Below, in pieces: positions 50,954 through 53,294 of a stretch of 53,294 bases of DNA; positions within the stretch are counted from its first letter, which is position 1; each line of letters starts with the position of its first letter. Made by a program: the position numbers and the translations under genes. The stretch is from an uncultured Rhizobiaceae bacterium (GTDB lineage Bacteria > Pseudomonadota > Alphaproteobacteria > Rhizobiales > Rhizobiaceae), in assembly GCA_958296345.1 (NCBI GenBank), contig CATQIJ010000016.1, positions 1-53,294 on the forward strand. The letters run 5' to 3'. The notes under the pieces were generated by a model. The model worked only from the letters and a program-made list of their open reading frames with translations, was not told the DNA's origin and did no database searches.

Positions 50954-51904
50954 TTGGTAACTGTACTAGACACAACAAAGCGCGAAATTAGGCATCCTGA
51001 AAAAGCGCACCGTCCTGAAAACCCGATTAAGAAAAAACCGGCTTGGATTCGCGTGAAAGCGGGTGGGTCTCCTATTTATCAAGAGACTGCAAAGATTATC
51101 AAAGACAATAATCTTGTTACCGTTTGCGGTGAGGCAGGCTGCCCAAACATTGGTGAGTGTTGGTCAAAGAAACACGCAACCATGATGATCATGGGCGATA
51201 CCTGTACCCGCGCTTGCGCCTTTTGTAATGTTAAGACAGGCATTCCAAGTGCACTTGATGTTAAAGAACCTGAAAACGTTGCCAAAGCGGTTGCAAAGCT
51301 TGGGCTTAATCATGTGGTAATTACATCAGTTGACCGCGATGACTTAGATGATGGTGGCGCTCAACACTTCGTTGAAACAATTGAAGCCATTCGCAGCATG
51401 TCGCCTGATACGACTATAGAAATATTAACACCTGATTTTTTACGTAAAGAAGGGGCAATTGAAAAAGTTGCTCTCGCTAAGCCTGATGTTTTTAATCATA
51501 ATCTTGAAACTGTATCTTCAAAATATTTAACGGTTCGTCCTGGTGCTAGATACTTTCATTCAATTAGATTGTTGCAAATGGTCAAAGAAGTTGATCCAAC
51601 AATTTTCACAAAATCTGGCATTATGGTTGGCTTTGGTGAACAACGTAATGAGGTATTACAGTTGATGGATGACCTCCGTTCTGCGGACGTTGATTTCATT
51701 ACTATTGGTCAATATTTACAACCTACGTCCCATCACCATGAACTAGTTAAATTTGTAACTCCAGATCAGTTTAAGTCCTATGAAACATCTGCTTATTCCA
51801 AAGGTTTTTCAATGGTTTCTTCAACGCCTCTAACTCGTTCCTCACACCACGCGGGCGAAGACTTCGCAAAACTTAAAGCTGCTCGTGAGGCCGCTAACCA
51901 ATAA
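50954..51904 (+). CDS. lipA: Lipoyl synthase
   Basis: Radical SAM enzyme that inserts sulfur into octanoyl-protein to make lipoyl groups, needed by the lipoyl domains of PdhB and PdhC. The SAM cluster motif is [10 protein letters not shown], the auxiliary cluster Cys motif is [13 protein letters not shown], and [10 protein letters not shown] ends the protein. Length 316 is normal. The start is TTG, chosen because AAGGA lies seven bases upstream and no ATG fits. Neighbours lpdA and the COQ10-like gene make a lipoate and respiratory group; its end overlaps the next ATG by one base. Confidence 0.97.
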   Translation: MVTVLDTTKREIRHPEKAHRPENPIKKKPAWIRVKAGGSPIYQETAKIIKDNNLVTVCGEAGCPNIGECWSKKHATMMIMGDTCTRACAFCNVKTGIPSALDVKEPENVAKAVAKLGLNHVVITSVDRDDLDDGGAQHFVETIEAIRSMSPDTTIEILTPDFLRKEGAIEKVALAKPDVFNHNLETVSSKYLTVRPGARYFHSIRLLQMVKEVDPTIFTKSGIMVGFGEQRNEVLQLMDDLRSADVDFITIGQYLQPTSHHHELVKFVTPDQFKSYETSAYSKGFSMVSSTPLTRSSHHAGEDFAKLKAAREAANQ

Positions 51905-52350
51905 TGCCAAAACTTCATAAAAAACACGTGGTCAATCACACAGCGCAGAACATGTATAAGCTTGTTTGTGACGTGGAAAATTATCCGAAATTCGTGCCGC
52001 TTTGTCAGTCTCTTAGTGTGAAGTCATGTAAAGAGCGTGACGGAAAAACACTAATGATGGCCGATATGACAATGGCCTATAAAATGCTGAGTGAAACGTT
52101 TACCACGCAAGTATTAATGAACGAGGAAACACTCACGATTGATGTAAAATATATTGAAGGGCCGTTCAAACATTTGGACAATCAATGGAAATTTAAAGAC
52201 GTTGCTGAAGGCAAATGTGAGGTGACATTCTTGCTAGATTATGAGTTACGTAGCAAAATGTTAGCAATGGCAGCAGGTGCTGTTTTTGACATGGCATTTG
52301 GTAAGTTTGTTGATGCTTTTGAAAAACGCGCCGATGAGGTTTATTCTTAG
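51904..52350 (+). CDS. COQ10/RatA-like START-domain protein (ubiquinone-binding)
   Basis: A 148-residue SRPBCC/START-fold protein. NHTAQNMYKLVCDVENYPKFVPLC and LNEETLTIDVKYIEGPFKHLDNQWKF-like segments (written in parts: MYKLVCDVENYPKFVPLC, GPFKHLDNQWKF, MAAGAVFDMAFGKFVDAFEK) are the family pattern. COQ10 homologues bind ubiquinone and aid respiration; the E. coli RatA name rests on another proposal. The TAATG junction couples it to lipA. It converges on cinA with a 4-base overlap. Confidence 0.9.
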   Translation: MPKLHKKHVVNHTAQNMYKLVCDVENYPKFVPLCQSLSVKSCKERDGKTLMMADMTMAYKMLSETFTTQVLMNEETLTIDVKYIEGPFKHLDNQWKFKDVAEGKCEVTFLLDYELRSKMLAMAAGAVFDMAFGKFVDAFEKRADEVYS

Positions 52351-52859
52351 ATTTCCTCGGGATCATCCAACCCATATCCAAGCAACATCTCTAAAGCTTC
52401 TTTGATGGTTTCACGGCGCACTTGATCGCGGTTCATATCTGCAAAATTGAAGTCTTCAACAAAAGCGCCTTCTTCTTCTGAAGTTGCAACCGCAATATAG
52501 ACCAAGCCAACCGGCTTTGTTTCTGTTGAGCCACCTGGACCTGCAATACCAGTTACTGCGACCGCAGCATTTGAGCCTGATTGTCTGATAGCCCCAATCG
52601 CCATTTCAGAAGCAACCTGCGCAGATACAGCGCCATGTTCTTCAATTAATTCAGCTTTGACCCCAAGAATTTTAGTCTTGGCTTCGTTCGAATAAGTAAT
52701 ATAACCACGATTAAGGACTTTGGAAGAACCAGCTACAGCCGTTATACACCCGCCAATAAGTCCACCAGTGCAAGATTCAGCCGTAGCAATGGTCGATCCA
52801 ACATCACCAAATTCTTTGATCACTTGAGCAGCGAGTACCGTTAGTTCTTCATCAAACAT
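52347..52859 (-). CDS. CinA family protein (nicotinamide-nucleotide amidohydrolase, PncC type)
   Basis: A 170-residue stand-alone CinA C-terminal domain. [20 protein letters not shown] is the active-site region, [20 protein letters not shown] and [21 protein letters not shown] complete the family pattern. PncC deamidates nicotinamide mononucleotide in the pyridine nucleotide cycle; members are often called competence/damage-inducible proteins, but here the MoaB-like domain is missing. It overlaps the end of ispF/ispDF by 8 bases and converges with the COQ10-like gene. Confidence 0.93.
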   Translation of the reverse strand: MFDEELTVLAAQVIKEFGDVGSTIATAESCTGGLIGGCITAVAGSSKVLNRGYITYSNEAKTKILGVKAELIEEHGAVSAQVASEMAIGAIRQSGSNAAVAVTGIAGPGGSTETKPVGLVYIAVATSEEEGAFVEDFNFADMNRDQVRRETIKEALEMLLGYGLDDPEEI

Positions 52860-53294
52860 TTTTCGTCATCCCAAATGAAACACTGGCCGTTGCGAGGGCA
52901 GCAATGCCTTCTTCACGGCCAATAAACCCAATTTTCTCATTCGTAGTTGCTTTAACGGAAACACGAAAAGTTTCAATACTGCAGATCTCAGATATCTTTT
53001 TTCGCATCGCATCACGATGAGGACCAATTTTTGGCGCTTCACAAATAATGGTGACATCCATATTAGTAATCACACCACCAGCATCTTGAATAAGTTTAAC
53101 TGCATGTTCAATAAACTGATCTGATGAAGCGCCTTTCCATTTCGGGTCAGAAGGCGGGAAATGCGATCCAATGTCACCAGCTCCAATTGTACCCAATAGA
53201 GCATCGGTTAAGGCGTGAAGCCCAACATCTGCATCAGAGTGTCCTTGTAAGCTTTGCGTGTGTGGAATTTCTAAACCGCAAAGAATTACACTAT
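52852..53294 (-). CDS. ispF: 2-C-methyl-D-erythritol 2,4-cyclodiphosphate synthase domain, 5' end outside window (IspF or fused IspDF)
   Basis: The minus-strand frame is open to the window edge, so the ATG at 53196 is internal. The visible 146 residues read [20 protein letters not shown], then [30 protein letters not shown] and the C-terminal part [20 protein letters not shown], all IspF motifs, including the metal-binding His of [11 protein letters not shown]. IspF makes the cyclic diphosphate in the MEP isoprenoid pathway. In rhizobia IspD and IspF are usually fused; the N-terminal half is beyond the edge, so this is not shown. Overlaps cinA by 8 bases. Confidence 0.92.
   Translation of the reverse strand, partial: SVILCGLEIPHTQSLQGHSDADVGLHALTDALLGTIGAGDIGSHFPPSDPKWKGASSDQFIEHAVKLIQDAGGVITNMDVTIICEAPKIGPHRDAMRKKISEICSIETFRVSVKATTNEKIGFIGREEGIAALATASVSFGMTKNV

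Overview
The window looks like about 53 kb of chromosome from a fairly AT-rich alphaproteobacterium, most likely of the order Hyphomicrobiales (Rhizobiales). The evidence is gene order and sequence style. The run dnaE, rpsB-tsf-pyrH-frr-uppS-cdsA-rseP-bamA-lpxD-fabZ-lpxA-lpxI-lpxB, gltA, gltX, comEC, lexA, moeA-moaC-trpC-trpD, ppiD-like, tpiA, secG, pyrG, kdsA, eno, ftsB, pdhA-pdhB-pdhC, lpdA, lipA, coq10-like, cinA, ispF/ispDF is the rhizobial arrangement. LpxI replaces LpxH, and lexA has a GTTC-N7-GTTC operator as expected for this class. Genus cannot be fixed from sequence alone. No tRNA, rRNA or CRISPR array was recognised.

Layout. 1-1.65 kb: end of dnaE and a small RAM-domain (Lrp-type) protein, overlapping tail to tail. 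1.7-4.3 kb: the clearest accessory patch, with a structured GC-richer non-coding stretch, small palindromes, a REP-associated tyrosine transposase flanked by direct repeats, and an orphan contact-dependent-inhibition immunity-like gene flanked by a short palindromic repeat in opposite orientations. 4.3-17.85 kb: one long plus-strand run for translation (rpsB, tsf, frr), UMP kinase, undecaprenyl and phospholipid precursors, envelope protease, outer-membrane assembly and the lipid A pathway, closed by a bidirectional terminator. 17.9-31 kb: citrate synthase, GluRS, a frameshifted comEC, lexA with its SOS box, a polysaccharide deacetylase, molybdopterin genes, trpC/trpD and a PpiD-like chaperone. 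31-41.5 kb: tpiA, secG, pyrG, a small AT-rich set of hypothetical genes, RidA, DUF1801, an MDR oxidoreductase, a VOC protein, kdsA, a ClpP-like protein and enolase. 41.5-53.3 kb: a frameshifted endonuclease/exonuclease/phosphatase-family gene, ftsB-like, the pyruvate dehydrogenase operon, lpdA, a nonsense-broken secreted-protein gene, lipA, a COQ10-like gene, cinA and the 3' end of ispF/ispDF.

How they fit together. The 4.3-17.8 kb block links protein synthesis to membrane and lipopolysaccharide building. PdhA/PdhB/PdhC, LpdA and LipA form a complete pyruvate dehydrogenase and lipoate module feeding GltA. Eno, TpiA, PyrG and KdsA supply central precursors.

The most unusual observations are three broken reading frames in otherwise housekeeping surroundings. 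ComEC is missing one base. The nuclease has a -1 shift exactly at an A8 run that could allow slippage. A secreted protein has a single in-frame TAA. Other points of interest are the helix-hairpin-helix extension on ribosomal protein S2, the orphan immunity gene with its flanking repeats, a hairpin burying the ribosome-binding site of the nuclease gene, and a possible 32-residue CxxC microprotein after kdsA. I did not find a convincing new multi-gene system. The 1.7-4.05 kb patch is the best place to look.
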